The notes: generated from the sequence alone by a model not told the origin. Numbered from the stretch's first letter, positions 26,201 to 37,960 are shown. The stretch is DNA of 64,000 nt from Ilex aquifolium (GCA_951799425.1 OX637396.1:39113901-39177900), one strand, 5' to 3'. Numbers and translations: made by a program.

Positions 26201-27993
26201 CGCTAAAGGAAACTGACGCTACCAATATATCTGGTGCTACCCTACCTGTCTCTGGAGAGATGGAAAATCAAAAAGGTTTAGTGTGGTCATAGTGCATGGT
26301 CTGGAAGTAGTTTGTGCAAAAAGTTAAGGGATAATTGATCTTCAAAATTACCATTGAAAGCATTAATTTTGTTGTAAGAGTACTGGTTGTTGTAAATGAC
26401 TGGTATGTCTCTTTGTACAGGCATGCATGGTACGACACAAGAAAGTGTGGGAACATGCCCAGTTTGTCGGAAGGTTTTTCATGCAAAGGATATAGACCAT
26501 GTGCTTGCCTTGGTTGGGACTCATTCTCAGTTGGTATGTCAGCACACTCATCACTAATGTTGGCTAAAGTCTTTATGTTTTGTGCTGAACCAATCTACTT
26601 TCGACATGCCTTTTCTGTGAAGACTCTACTTTGAGAAACATTGTTTACTTTACATGTACTGCTAAAATTCATGAAAGGCTGCCTTCTAAAATGGTTCATG
26701 TGGAGATGTCCATATGCCGCGAGAGTAATTGTTGTAATCGTATGCGACTTGATATTATTTCTCAATTGATTAAGGAACCATATTAATTAGAGTAGGATTA
26801 TGGCTTTTGATGAGTTTACTCGACAGTTGTGTCCTCTAAACAATGGTCAAAGTTTGAAAGCTCAATTTGGTAAAACTAGTGTCCCAATGTGAAAGAGGTG
26901 AAAAATACTAAGTATTATCGTCCCCTACGACTGGTAGAATAAAAATAAGTAAACTTGGTTTTGGTGAACACAGATTTCACAATATTTGGGGCAACTATCA
27001 GCTGACAGAGGGGAAGGAATATATCTGTTTGCTTTTACAAATTTTGAATACACATAACTCTAGTGGATGTCAATGTGCAGTTATTGGCACCTGGTCATGG
27101 AAGCTACAAGGGTCCAAATGTTAACAAATCTTGAACTAGGTTGCTTATAAGCAAAGGAAAAGAAGTGCACAAGCTAGCTTAGGTTGGGTTTTCCTATGCA
27201 CCAGATTATGAGGTAAGGTGGGCAGGGCTGCTTTTGTGGCGACTCCAAGTCTCTAAAACCGTATATTTAGTGCAGGCTGGTAAAATGAGACATACACATG
27301 CATCCAGTGTTGAAGCCATAGTAAAGGAACGGCAGGAACGGCATGGCCATGGTTGCCCGTGAGTTTTGAAAACAGCTTTATTACCCCTTAAGCTTTTTGC
27401 TTATTCTAGAGATAATGTGGCCCTACTTAATCTTGTATTGTATTTTTTCCCACTTAGTTGGCCCTTTAGTTTTGAATCCCTAGCTTGGCCCATGCATGAT
27501 TGTATCACTTTATGACTGAGGTGTGCCAGTCTAACATGTTTTGCTCATTGTTTGAGACTTGGGGGGTATTTTGATCAATGTTGCCTTTTTTTCCCCCTTT
27601 ATTATCTATACGAGTATGAGGATCTGAGTATATTGGGAAAAAATAGGCAGAATGCAATTATTGTGGGGGAAATATGGTAGAATAGCAAACGTTTGTTGGA
27701 GGTTGCTTAGGATGGGGTGATATTGGCAGATGATCCTCTACTCTTCTGAAGGAATACCCATCCGTAACATGAGAACGGAAGTGCAACTTCCTTTCTTAAA
27801 GAAGTATGAGATACTGAGAAGTAAGAAGTGGGCACAGGGACTCAGATGGGGTATTAATAGAGGATAACTATCAATAACAATAAAAGAGTACGATTCAGAG
27901 TAATTGAATCTTATAAAGAGATTAGAGAAGAAGAAAATGTGAGAACAATTGGGAAGAAGCATTCAAAAATTGCTGCTCCAAACGGATCCCAAG

Positions 27994-28059
<66 letters not shown>

Positions 28060-29096
28060 ACCTTTTTAAATGTTTTTCTATTTTTATTATGTTATTCTGA
28101 CAGTTTTGTTATATGTATAATGTATCACAGATCTGATATTTCTGTTAATGCAAAATCTGAGTTGGTATATCCTCTGTGTGGCTGTTTGTGATTGTTGACT
28201 TATTTCTGCACCCATTTCTTTCTCCTATCTTGTTTGATATCCTTGTTGCATTTTTCTTTGTTATCAAATTTGAGTTATAATTCATTGAGTGATCATATTT
28301 CTTTTGAGATGGAGAATCATGTAACTTGATACCATTGTTGATAGAAAGTTGAATAGTCAGTGTGAACTGCCATTGCAGTTGAAGTGGGAATATTATAGGA
28401 GTGAAAAATCACAATGAAATCTTTTTTCGCATGGCTTTTAATGCTACTGTCCTTGCAAACTGAAATCACTTTCGTTTTCTGTATTAAATGTAGCGGTTGG
28501 AAGAAAGTGATGTCAGTGACGACAAGAGGCTCCTTCAGTCTGATTCGGAAAATATCAGAAGACTGAAATTTGAGGCCACATTGAAACTACAGCAGGAGAA
28601 CAGTGGTTTAATTGAACCCACAAAAAATGAGGTGTTACTGCCGGGTATGTTCCTTCCGCGGCCAATCACACATCCCTCAACTGTTTCAGACAAAGAAACC
28701 ACTGAGCAGCAACACGCAGATCAAGCAATTAACGCTGAAACAAGTTCGGGTGGTCCTCCAGATAGGCCAAGCAGCAGTAAGCACAAGTACTCAGGCATGA
28801 GGAAGCACCGGGGACGAAATTCAAATTCAGATCAAGCGGTTAAATCTCAAACGAATTCAAGTGATCCCTCACAAAGACTAAGCAGCAGTGAGCACAGGTA
28901 CTCGGGCATGAGGAAGCACAGGGGACGAAATTCAAATTCCGATCAACCGTCGGACTCTCCGGCGAATTCGGGTGATTCCTCACATAGGCTAAGCAGCAGT
29001 GAGCACAGGTACTCAGGCATGAGGAAGCACCAGGGACGAAATTCAAGAGAACAAGTCAAACAGTGGATTAGAAAAGAGAACGATAGTACAAACTAA
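20297..29096 (+). CDS. RNF25: RWD and RING-finger ubiquitin ligase, RNF25-like
   Basis: Probable E3 ubiquitin ligase. Seven exons: 20297-20431, 21917-21955, 23384-23521, 25908-26044, 26166-26275, 26421-26533, 28494-29096; GT/AG junctions, 1275 nt, 424 residues. Residues 1 to about 112 are an RWD domain (acidic N-terminus, YPDEPPHI at 59-66 fitting the YPxxxP signature). The RING follows: CPLC at 120-123, CFHCFHCEC at 144-152, then a 46-residue insert before CPVC at 199-202. That long insert before the last zinc pair is also seen in animal RNF25. From 308 to 408 three units of about 37 residues repeat YSGMRKHRGRNS, giving a basic Ser/Arg-rich tail. The start has an in-frame acidic RWD beginning and no upstream competitor. 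Intron 3 holds a MULE-like element. AATAAA at 29150 could serve polyadenylation. The RNF25 name is by domain order, not by search. Confidence 0.88.
20461..21010. repeat. Diverged duplication within intron 1 of the RNF25-like gene
   Basis: Copy 1 (about 20461-20711) and copy 2 (about 20776-21010) share CGATAAGACTCCTCT, ACATACATACGTACT, TGGATGCTTTGAAAT, TGTAAATTTTGGTTATGG and GATGTTTGTAGATGAAT in the same order. The offset falls from 314 to about 298 bp. A CT-rich spacer separates them. Confidence 0.85.
21170..21335. repeat. Fragment of a GAGCTCG-word repeat in intron 1 of the RNF25-like gene
   Basis: Words such as CAAGCTTGAATGAGCTCCA and GAGCTGATCCCGAGCTG resemble the hAT element at 62601-62935. 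No clear ends or target duplication, so it is called a decayed copy. Confidence 0.4.
24693..25786. mobile_element. MULE-like element in intron 3 of the RNF25-like gene
   Basis: Inverted ends: left GTTCTATGTCCATGGGTTTGG, shortened here to TATGTCCATGGGTTTGG; right, read inward, TTTACTCCATGTGGTTTGG. The flanks are near-identical, GTTTTTTTGG (24683-24692) and GTTTTTTGG (25787-25795), about 9 bp as in MULEs but low in complexity. The left half is CCA/CAC-rich and the right half GTGG-rich. The open frames inside (Pro/Thr/His-rich or Gly-rich) come from this bias and are not genes. Confidence 0.6.
27997..28054. repeat. Compound (TC)n(AC)n microsatellite, intron 6 of the RNF25-like gene
   Basis: Uninterrupted TC units pass into CA units. 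Intronic, with no coding meaning. Confidence 0.95.
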
Positions 29097-29339
29097 CATT
29101 GGTAAAATATTTTTATGGGTATTTTTTTGTGAATCCTTCCCAGAAGCTGAAATAAAAATGGTTGGTAGTGAAGATGATGAGAAAGCAGATACCTTCATCT
29201 CTTGTTATATTTTGATGCTAAATTCCTTCCATGAGACAACATTCATATGAAATTTTGAAAATTGAGATAAGATATCATATCAGTGTCTTAATGATGTTGG
29301 AGTGTGTGTATGTATGTGTATTTTTAATTTAATTTAATT

Positions 29340-29990
29340 TAATTTTTTTTTTGGGGGGGGGGGGGGGGTGGGTGTTCTCTCTCCTTTATGTAAGAATAAC
29401 CTACTTCAAAATTCAAGACTTATGGCTATATATCCAATGAGAAAACATAGATTGTTTTTAGGTAGTAGAGACGATGTACTACACTATCAAGTAGCCCAAA
29501 GAGAAACATGTTATGGATAGGAATTATAATTAAGTCGAGTTACTTGAGTTTGACTCATATAGAACTTTAAATAATTTTCTAGGCTTGTTTAGAAAAACGA
29601 ATTTAAATAGTTCGACTCGAGTTCACAAAGTTCGGCTCGTTTATATGCAAATAGTTGAGTTACTCAGTTTTGGTATGTCAAATATTAGGGTTCGAGTTCG
29701 GTTCATTTTCTGAACGAGTTGAGTTTGAACATTTTTTTAGGCTCGTTTAGAAAAACGAAATTTTAAAGGCTTGGGTTGAACTCATAAAACTTGGCTCGAT
29801 TATTACTAAACTCTCAAGGTTGAGCCATATATCTCCTTGCCTCATGTGCACGGTTCGGCGAGAGATATTGTTTAGTCAAAATTTACATTGTACCCACGAC
29901 TCCGAAAGACGCATGGTTGTGATGGTTCTTCGATAACAGAAAAAAAAAAAGAAAGAAAGAAAGAAAGAAAGAAGGGAAAACACTTCTTTT
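29340..29990. repeat. Decayed repeats downstream of the RNF25-like gene
   Basis: Poly-T/poly-G at 29344-29368, then about 29530-29845 with repeated GGCTCGTTTAGAAAAACGAA and GTTCGACTCGAG words. These are relatives of the GAGCTCG hAT element at 62601, in at least two partial copies. A (GAAA)n run lies at 29948-29974. No gene seen from 29097 to 30340. Confidence 0.5.
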
Positions 29991-30353
29991 TGTTTTAATT
30001 GGTTAGGAATTCATCTAATGCTAATGCCATTGTGAACCCATATTCTTTGTGCAGGCTGGGTCCCTACAGTGACATTGCTAAGGTAAACACACCAACGTGG
30101 AACATATGGTTCCTAGCTCGGTGCAGTTCAATGAACCAACCCTAAAATGTCACGGAAGGTCCATGGAAACCATATTTTAAATGAACCAGTTCAATGAACC
30201 AACCCTAAAATGTCAACCAGGAGAAGAATTGGATGTCCAATGCAAATATTGTCAGGCCCATGGAAACCATATTTTAAGTGAGGGGGAGAAAATTTTGATA
30301 TCTAAAAATTTATTTTTTGGTACAATACTAAAATATATTTATATATATATATA

Positions 30354-30511
30354 TTTTTGGTTCAACGGTCAGGGGTGTCTAAACCAGCTTATTAGGGTAT
30401 TCATGAGAGATAAATCTCTCATGACTTGACCTAAATGATTGCCAAGATTTGAACTCAGGACGTCTGAGTTTACAGCTCGTCTCTGTTACACCTTGAGCTA
30501 TCCCTTGGGGT
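30354..30511 (-). mobile_element. tRNA-derived SINE, minus strand
   Basis: Read on the minus strand from 30511 it begins CCCCAAGGGATAGCTCAAGG. It has an A-box-like TAGCTCAAGGTG and a B-box-like GAGTTCAAATC, spaced as in tRNA genes, and ends ...CCTGACCGTTGAACC followed by an A/T-rich tail. The body is too long and the acceptor stem too poor for a tRNA gene. A hAT element was inserted at its very head. A 5'-truncated relative lies at 59911. Confidence 0.7.
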
Positions 30512-31296
30512 TAGGGATGGTAATGGACCGAAGCAGGGGCGGGGGGTGTAGTCTCCATCCCCGTACCAACTTAAAAAAACTCAGTCCATCCCCGGTCCAC
30601 CCCCGTTAACGGGTATATTTTTCATCCCCATCCCCGTCCGAGGGTAAATTTGTAATCCCCGCCCCGTCTCCCGCCCTGTCCCCGGCCTTCACCTCCGCCC
30701 CCACCCTCGTCCACCTTACCCGCCCAAGCCCAATCCCAAGTCCAAGCCAACATAATCCAAAATTCTAAATAAATATAACATTCTAAATAATCCAACATAA
30801 TTATAGAATATTATAACATAATTAAAAGTTTGTCATTTACAACATAATATAATTAAAATCTTGTCTACAACATAATCCAACATAATATAATTAAAAATTT
30901 GTCTCCCTTGTAAGTCCAATACAACATCATGCAACACAATATAATATAACATAACATAACATAATCCAACATACAAAAATATAAAAACACAAAGATCTAC
31001 ACTTTTACAAGCCAAAACCATGAAAAAAATCAAAAAACAAAACAATTTTCAAAAGAAAAAATCGTTTAATAATATGTAAATTTGTATTCACAGGCACAAC
31101 AACATGTGTATATATAAAAAATAATAATAATAACTGGTAACGCGGGGAGGGGAGGGGCGTGGCGAAGGCGGGGTGGGGGTAAGTGTCAGTTCATCCCCGC
31201 CTTCATCCTCGCACGGGTTTATACGGGTATCTCCGTATCCCGTATACGTCCACCGTCCAAAACGTATGATCCATCCCCGGTCCACTGTCATCTCTA
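30512..31296. mobile_element. Non-autonomous hAT element with GC-rich ends (copy 1)
   Basis: 785 bp. Ends TAGGGATGGTAATGGACCG / CGGTCCACTGTCATCTCTA with a perfect 8-bp duplication CTTGGGGT (30504-30511 and 31297-31304). The subterminal regions are packed with CCATCCCCG, CCCCGTCC and GGGGCGGGG words. The middle is AT-rich with ATAATCCAACATAAT repeats. Copy 2 of the family is at 39976-41680. Confidence 0.92.
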
Positions 31297-31310
31297 CTTG
31301 GGGTATACCA

Positions 31311-32684
31311 TCTATCTATACTATTTTAAAATGTCACTATACTTGAAAAATATTTTTTTCCCAATTGTACCCTCCAATAAAGAAAGAATTACATTCTTAT
31401 CTTTTATTGATGTTTAATTTTTTTTTAATGATAATCTAAAATCAAGTTTAGCCGTTCAAATTGTTAAAATCTACAAATTCTGCAATAAGTATTCAAATGA
31501 TTGAATAATAATAAATACATCAATTGCTAGATTAATTACCCTACTTAATTACCAACAACATGATTAGGTCATTTTAATCCCTCCACAATAATAATGCAAG
31601 ATCCCTTCACCTTTCTCAATGTATATTTAATGGGGTTTGATTCTTTACTTCTTTTTCAAATTTTCTCTTTCTTGTATCCATATATTAGAAATCCAACTTT
31701 ATTTCTGCTATCTATTTGGAGTACATGACTGATTTACTTTTTAATTCTGTGTTGTGAATTAATATAAGTTGATTTTTTAAATAAAGATCATTTGATTTGT
31801 TCGTTGAAATTTTATTCAAAGATAATGAAAAGTGGCTTCGAGAATCAGATGGTCTTAGATTCAGTCATGGACGAATCTCTGATGGAGAGAGGATCGGGAT
31901 ATTTCGGGTATCTATCTCATCATAACTATGTAGTTTGATTATGAACCATTTCCTTTTTTTTTTTATTCCTATGTGTTTTAACTTTCGAATTCAAGTTTCT
32001 TAGAATTAGATTTCTTTTAATTTGGTATATTATAAAATTTTAGGTGCTCACATTACAAAATAAGATGCAAGATCAGAGCACCTTGTTTTGATGAGATATT
32101 CGCAAACGGACATTGCTATAATGAATCTGAGGTTAAGTTCTTTCCTCTTCTTTTTTCTGGAGTTAACAAAATTTCTTTTTATGTTATTTTTCTCTTTAGA
32201 AGATTACCATATTTAGTAGTGCATTACATTTGATTTTGTTTGGATAAAACATCTAATTTTATTTAGCATTGAACATAATTCACTATAGTTAACTAAATCT
32301 TAGTAGATGATTCTACTAAAAACGCATCCCTTCATCTTCTCTCTCTCTCTCTCTCTCTGTTTTTTATTACTGAAAATGCACCCCTTCATCTCTCTTTATC
32401 ATCTACTTAACAGTCGGCTATCATCTACTTAGCAACACATATGCAAAATGTGACAGGATTCTTGGTTGCTCTCAATACAATGATATAGGATGCAACACAC
32501 CTTCTTGGGATAGGTCCCCGCTTCGGCGCCCAACCGTACCTCGGAGGATTAGTCTTGGGCAAAGCCTGGGGATACCTTGGGAAACCAAAAAAAAATAAAA
32601 AATACAATGATATAGGTTTGACAATGGGTGGCTCTAGAAGAATCTTGAAATGATCCATGTGCAACGCACATATGCACCAACTAG
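31311..32684 (+). mobile_element. Non-autonomous Helitron
   Basis: Starts TCTATCTATACTATTTTAAA after an A and ends ...CAACTAGT, with CTAG at 32681-32684 followed by T, as expected for A^T insertion. About ten bases before the end is the hairpin ATGTGC-AAC-GCACAT. This 5'-TC / hairpin / CTAG-3' layout is the plant Helitron signature. No helicase reading frame. It hosts a retroposon at 32490-32600. The exact 5' base could be 31311 or 31315. Confidence 0.78.
32490..32600 (+). mobile_element. Poly(A)-tailed retroposon nested in the Helitron
   Basis: 111 bp between perfect 16-bp direct repeats AATACAATGATATAGG (32474-32489 and 32601-32616). It has a GC-rich body (GGGATAGGTCCCCGCTTCGG ... CCTGGGGATACCTTGGGAAACC, partly quoted) and an A-rich tail. 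The long target duplication and tail show LINE-mediated insertion. No clear A or B box, so it may be the 3' part of a longer SINE. Confidence 0.82.
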
Positions 32685-33239
32685 TATAATAAAACACATC
32701 TATATAATAAAACACATAGGAAGTTGAATTTTATCCCCTATACATTTTTCCCCCCAAAATTATCACATCACTCATTTCTATCACATGTTCAATCATTTAA
32801 TATTTGATTAATTTGTAGTTTAACATAATTTTTATTTCAGATATTATTCATACACTATAGTATACATATGTTGAGAAAATTTTATCCAATTACGCATTTT
32901 GAGAAAATTTTGTCAATATTTTAAAGAAAATTATAGGTAAAAACAAATTTTGAATGATGTAATCAAAGAAATGAAAGAAAGAAAAATTATTATTTAATAT
33001 AGTGAGTTCGATTTTTTGGGACTCGAATATTATGTTCTATTGTGTCTTCAGGCACGGATTATGACTAATACTAAAATATGAGCCCAAGTGTTGTAGATCT
33101 TGGTTTGATACATTTATAATTACTAGTCCAATAAATATTAAAATACGATTAAACAATAATTTAACAAACCTTCCCAATTGTTGTATTGCATGTGATGGGA
33201 TAAAAAAAGGTGTGATCTCTAAAAATTATTATTTTTGTA

Positions 33240-33470
33240 TCATATTTTGGGAGATCACTTTGTTACTCTATTTCAATTTTTGGTACCATACCGAAAGTGA
33301 TAAATTCAGCATAAAAGATGATAAGTGCATTTTAAAAGATGATAAGTGCACCCTAAAAAATAATAAATTTTATCAAAAAATGTGATAAGTGAACAAAAAA
33401 AAGTTACAAATGACCCGAAAGATGGTAAACTATCGCTAAAAAGTGATAAATATACCCCAAACTAAAAAAG
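33240..33470 (-). repeat. Degenerate array of about 20-bp units, family with copies at 43600 and 62335
   Basis: The unit GATAAGTGCACCCTAAAA, with many variants, follows TTTTTGGTACCATACCGAAA. Read in reverse it becomes the TTTATCACTTTT-type array seen near 43600-43830 and 62335-62590, next to similar GGTAC words. I see no terminal repeats. Confidence 0.6.
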
Positions 33471-33478
33471 TTTGTAAG

Positions 33479-34160
33479 TGATGATGATTAGGAAAAATCC
33501 TGAGTATGAACTTAGACATAGAGCTCAGCTCAGGAGGTCAGGCGAAGGATTCGTAGCTCAGGGGCCTAAGGCCAGGGCTCCCTACGAATGAAATCGCAAC
33601 AAAGAAGGAAAGAAGACAGCCAGACAATAGTGGATACTGGTAGAATAACTAAGAAGCAAGAACCAAGGCACAAAAATCTCAACCCACCTCAATCTTCTCC
33701 CAACATCAGGGGGGATCCCATGATGGAAGGCAAAAATCTCGGAGTACAGGCTGTTTGAAGCCAGCCATAGGGAGTTTTAGGTAACTCCGAGATTATAGAT
33801 GAAGATAGGGCAAGATCCCTTCATTATAGGAGGTGATCTCGAATTAGAGGTAAGCATGAGGCTATAAAAGGGAGGCAATAAAGCCACCAGAGGAGAGAGA
33901 GAATTTTCTATTGTAATACGTTCAACTTGATCAATAAAGAAGAAGAGTCAGAGACTCCATTACAGAGTGGACTAGCCGAGCTCAGGCCGGTGAACCACTA
34001 TACTTCCGTTGTGTTATCATCCCTTTCCTCATTCCCCTAAATATCCACTAGCATATTTTAATTCGAGCCTCGCAGCTCAGATACCAAACTTAGCTCCACG
34101 CAGATTGCTCATACGAATCAATCCTGTTCCTTAGCTTATTCACGTAGATTTACACCATCG
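33479..34160 (+). mobile_element. Fossil solo LTR of a retrotransposon
   Basis: 682 bp flanked by the 5-bp duplication GTAAG (33474-33478 and 34161-34165). It starts TGATG and ends in CATC plus one base. Inside are LTR-like signals: a TATA box (GGCTATAAAAGGG, near 33861) and a polyadenylation-type AATAAA shortly downstream. No internal region, gag or pol follows, so this looks like a recombined solo LTR. Family not recognised; probably Ty3/gypsy by size, with little support. Moderate age, since the target duplication is intact. Confidence 0.7.
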
Positions 34161-34738
34161 GTAAGTTATGCACAAAAAGTAGTATAAACACCAAAAAATA
34201 ACTTCAATCCCAAAAATAGTATTTAATGACATAATACCAAAAATATACTTTTGGTATTGCATTCAAACCCATACTCTAATAGTTAAGTGAATTTCTTTCA
34301 AATGCCCCCATTGACCATACCCTAAAAACTTTTAGACAATATGACCAAAATGAACTACTCAAAACGAGAAGTCAAATCTCATTTCACACAAATCAATTGG
34401 TCAATCATGTGGTGAAAAGGCACCTTTCTCAATTACCATTATACCCTTCAATTTTTATACTCCTACTCTTACTATTATTCCTTGGTTCCATAGGCAAAAC
34501 TGGGATTTTGTGCTTGACCCATCATTTATGTTGTCCAATTTGAAACTCGAGTACCTATGAATAAGTTCTAAAAAAGGGTTGTTCACGTTAGAAATAGAGG
34601 TTATTGTTGTAGTTGTTTATAGTTTTTTTTTTCCATCCAAATTAAGTTGGTGTTCAATGTATTTTACTATAAGATCAAAAATAATGCGTTGGATGGATGT
34701 TAATTCAGCAAATAACTAAGAAATTTTCCTGTTACTCC

Positions 34739-36268
34739 CACTACAAGAAAAATGGGTTTTTACGGCGGTAAAGTGTTGTCATAAAAAGTCTATTTGCTGT
34801 CACAAATACTTTTTGTGACGACATTGCTTCGCCATAATAAGTGTGGTTTCAAAAGGTTTTTACGGCAGCAACAGTCTGTCTCAAATAGTATTTACGGCAG
34901 CAAGACCCTGTCGTAAATAAGTTGTCACAAAAAATCCGACACTTTTGTTTTTATCACGGCGGCAAAAGTGCTGCCTCAAATACCATATTTGACTATCTTA
35001 AAAAATAGAAGATATATTTATGACGGCAACGATGCCGCCACAAAAAAAAAAAAATTAATTATTATAGACCGTTAATAACCAATGTTATATACCTTGTGCA
35101 TATATACACTACATACAACTTTTTTTTTTGGGTGGGGGAAGGAGGGAGGAAGGGGGCTTGAACCCTTGACCTCAAGAAGGCAAAGCTTTCACAATGTAAG
35201 GAATACCATTAGACCAAAGACCCATTGATATCCATACAACTACCCAATTTAATATATAGATAAACACAAAAGTAAATATAATCAACATTTTCAAAAGCAT
35301 AGAAATATTTTCATATCAAAAAAAACAATCCCACGAGTTAAACAAAATGTAAAGTATGCACTTTTATAAAACATAACGATCTATGAGTATAAGAAATTAA
35401 TGCAAAAAGTTGAACATTCTTCCCGAACCATATACTCTCACAGTGACATTTGAAAAAAATATAAAATTATTGTTACTATACTGAAATAATATTTATATAC
35501 ATATATACAATAAATAACTAAAATAAGTTAGAATATACATCAACAGAGGGCCACACAATATTTCTCTGAACGGCTTGTCAAATTATGTAAATGACATATA
35601 AACGAGTCATATCGTATACATTTCTTATAATTGGTTTCACCAATACCTAATTTTTTTATAATCGTATCGTGACGGGTTCACTCGTTTACTAAACAGGTGG
35701 TTTAAGGAAGACTCAAACCCACTAATTTTATGTCGTGTTAACGGGTCGTGTCATATTTTGACACTCCTAATTTTGATATAAAAACTTGACTTTGTAGAGT
35801 TTAATTTTTTTTTTCTTTGAACTAGAAATTGTCTTTTGATATTAAACTACGTAATTTTATAAAATATTACTTGTAACATGAAAAATAGTTGTTGCCAATA
35901 CAAATTTTTTTTTAGACTTTTTCTTTTTTAAACTATAAACTGTTTTTTTTTATCTAAAACAACATTTTAATATTTTATGAAATATTATATACGACCGGAA
36001 AAATGACTGCCATAAATATAAAAAATTCTTTTGAATTTATAAATATTATTTGAGGCAGGAAAAACAGCTGTCTCAAATACAAATTTTTTTTTTGAGTTTA
36101 TGACACTATTTACGGCAGAAAAAATAACTGCCACAAATATTAACACAAACACGTTTTTTGTGACGGCAAACACAGCCGCCACAAAAAATTGTCTCAAATA
36201 CATCTTTTGTGACGGCGAACACATTCGCCGTAAAAAAATTGTCACAAAAGCCCCTTTTTCTTGTAGTG
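34739..36268. mobile_element. Non-autonomous CACTA (En/Spm-like) element
   Basis: 1530 bp. Ends CACTACAAGAAAAATGGG / CCCCTTTTTCTTGTAGTG and a 3-bp duplication TCC (34736-34738, 36269-36271). Both ends carry arrays of TTTACGGCAG / TTTTGTGACGGC words in both orientations, the subterminal repeats on which TNPA-like proteins act in this family. The middle is AT-rich non-coding DNA. A tRNA-derived SINE is nested at 35121-35232. Open frames near the right end are the subterminal repeats themselves. Confidence 0.93.
35121..35232 (-). mobile_element. tRNA-derived SINE nested in the CACTA element
   Basis: Minus strand, 112 bp, between 9-bp direct repeats CATACAACT (35112-35120 and 35233-35241). It has an A-box-like TGGTCTAATGG, a B-box-like GGGTTCAAGCCC and a poly(A) tail (T run at 35121-35129). 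Confidence 0.85.
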
Positions 36269-36271
36269 TCC

Positions 36272-37591
36272 GAATGTGCACTTCAATGGGTTTATCTTTA
36301 GCTTGTATTCTCTGCATCTCTGTAGGACTCGACAAAGCACTTCCACCTGATCTTTCTTTTGCTAAGATTTCACTATTATGTTATTAACGTAATCTTAGAG
36401 TTCGAGCCCAATTTAGATGGGTCACTTCACTCACTTAAAAGATAGTTAACAAAGTTAGAGTAAAAATATAATAAGATTGATTGATTGGGTCATTTGATCA
36501 CTACTTTGTATGCACTCGCCCCTACGTTTCTTAGGCTATGGGGAAAGAGCTATAAATATGTTTCCTCATCCCGCTAGAATAGAGGAGATAAGAGAAGGAA
36601 AAGAGAGAGGAATATAATGAACTGAGAGAAACTTCAAAATACTTGAACACTTATTGTAATGGGTCCTAATATAGAGAGGAGAACATAAGAAGACTACAAG
36701 GAAGGTTGCTTCAAATGAAGGATTAATCACATGGGAAGATATGTATGTCTAGTTTTTCCTTGTTAGAGTTCAAGTCCTCCATCTAATATTCAACAAAAGA
36801 AAGGGCTAACAAAAGTTTATGACGAGAACTCCTTCCTAGGAACAAACGGCTAGTAATCTCTCAAAAATGTGAGAGGGATTGTTATCTAGTCGCTCGAGTT
36901 GTAAGAGTTTTTCCTCTCTAGACAAAAAATGTTTGTTTCTTTAAGCATCTCTTAAGCATGTTTTCAAGAACATTTTGACATATCTTGACCGGTGTTGTAT
37001 ATCCGTTTTTTGTTTTCTTAACAATAAAGAACAATAAAAAAATCTTATCGCCTTCTCTTTCATCTTTCAAATTCCTATCAAAGATGTGATAGTTTGGGTG
37101 GCCTAAGGAGATTAGCATGGCCAATCTTTCTCATATAAATGGGAAAGAAGAGGCTAGGTTTAGGAGCATTTTAGCCAAAAATAAGCCGGCATATAAGTTT
37201 CGAGCTCGGGTTTATATTTGGGTTGATTTAAAGATCATGTATTAAATATAGAGCACTAAGACAAACAATTCAGGGTGTAACAAAGGGTGTTAAAGGAAAT
37301 TTAGAGCATCAAGATCATATATACCCAATATAGTATGAAATTGATTTGTGCTGTTATCCATAATTTCATTATTTATTCAATAAAGAGAAAACATTATAAA
37401 TCTTTTGATAGCTCTTTTCTTGGCTTGTTGCATTGGACAGCTGAACAAGGTCTGGCAAACTTTTTCCTATTTTCCTCATACAGATTTGTAATCATAAGAC
37501 ATCACATTTAAGTTTCCAACCATTTAAAGCTGGAAAAAAAATATCAATTGTGGATAGTGAGTTAGATATTGAGAGTATTAAACTACGTTTT
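36272..37591. other. Intergenic stretch without a recognised gene
   Basis: Around 36535-36680 there is GAGCTATAAATATG followed by purine-rich leader-like DNA (GAGAGAAACTTCAAAA), a layout seen in plant LTRs. No paired ends or 5-bp duplication were found, so no element is called. The rest is AT-rich. Confidence 0.35.
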
Positions 37592-37599
37592 ATCGAGAA

Positions 37600-37952
37600 T
37601 CTGAAAAATTAAAATTTCATTTTGAAGCAATCGAAACGTCTAAAACGTTTCTGTTTTCAAAGAGATCGAAACGAATCAGTGATGAAATCGAAATTCTAAT
37701 ACTTTGAGGTGCTTCATAATGTTTTGAGGTGTTTTGTAATGCTTCAATGTATTTGCACAATTGTTCCGGAATGTTTCAAGGTATTTCAAGATATTTTGAT
37801 ATATTTCGACTAATGTTTTGAAAAAATAATTCTTAAATTTTTTTATTTTTTAATTATGTTTCCGAATAGGTCAAAACGTTTTCGAAAAACGTCGAAACGT
37901 TTCTGTTTTCTAAGTGACAAAACAATGCACCGAAATAAAATTTTGATCATTG
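37600..37952 (-). mobile_element. Small hAT-like MITE, GAAACATTTTGA family, copy 1
   Basis: 353 bp with inverted ends built on TTAAAATTTCATTTTG / CGAAATAAAATTTTGA. Flanked by 8-bp near-repeats ATCGAGAA (37592-37599) and ATCGAGAT (37953-37960). The body repeats GAAACGTTT and TGTTTTGAGGTG words. The reverse complement aligns with the element at 45079-45347, sharing TTTTCAAAACATTAGT. Confidence 0.7.
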
Positions 37953-37960
37953 ATCGAGAT

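Noticed and set aside
35985-36387. Open frames of 95 and 116 codons on both strands
   Set aside because: They are the subterminal repeats of the CACTA element read in frame.
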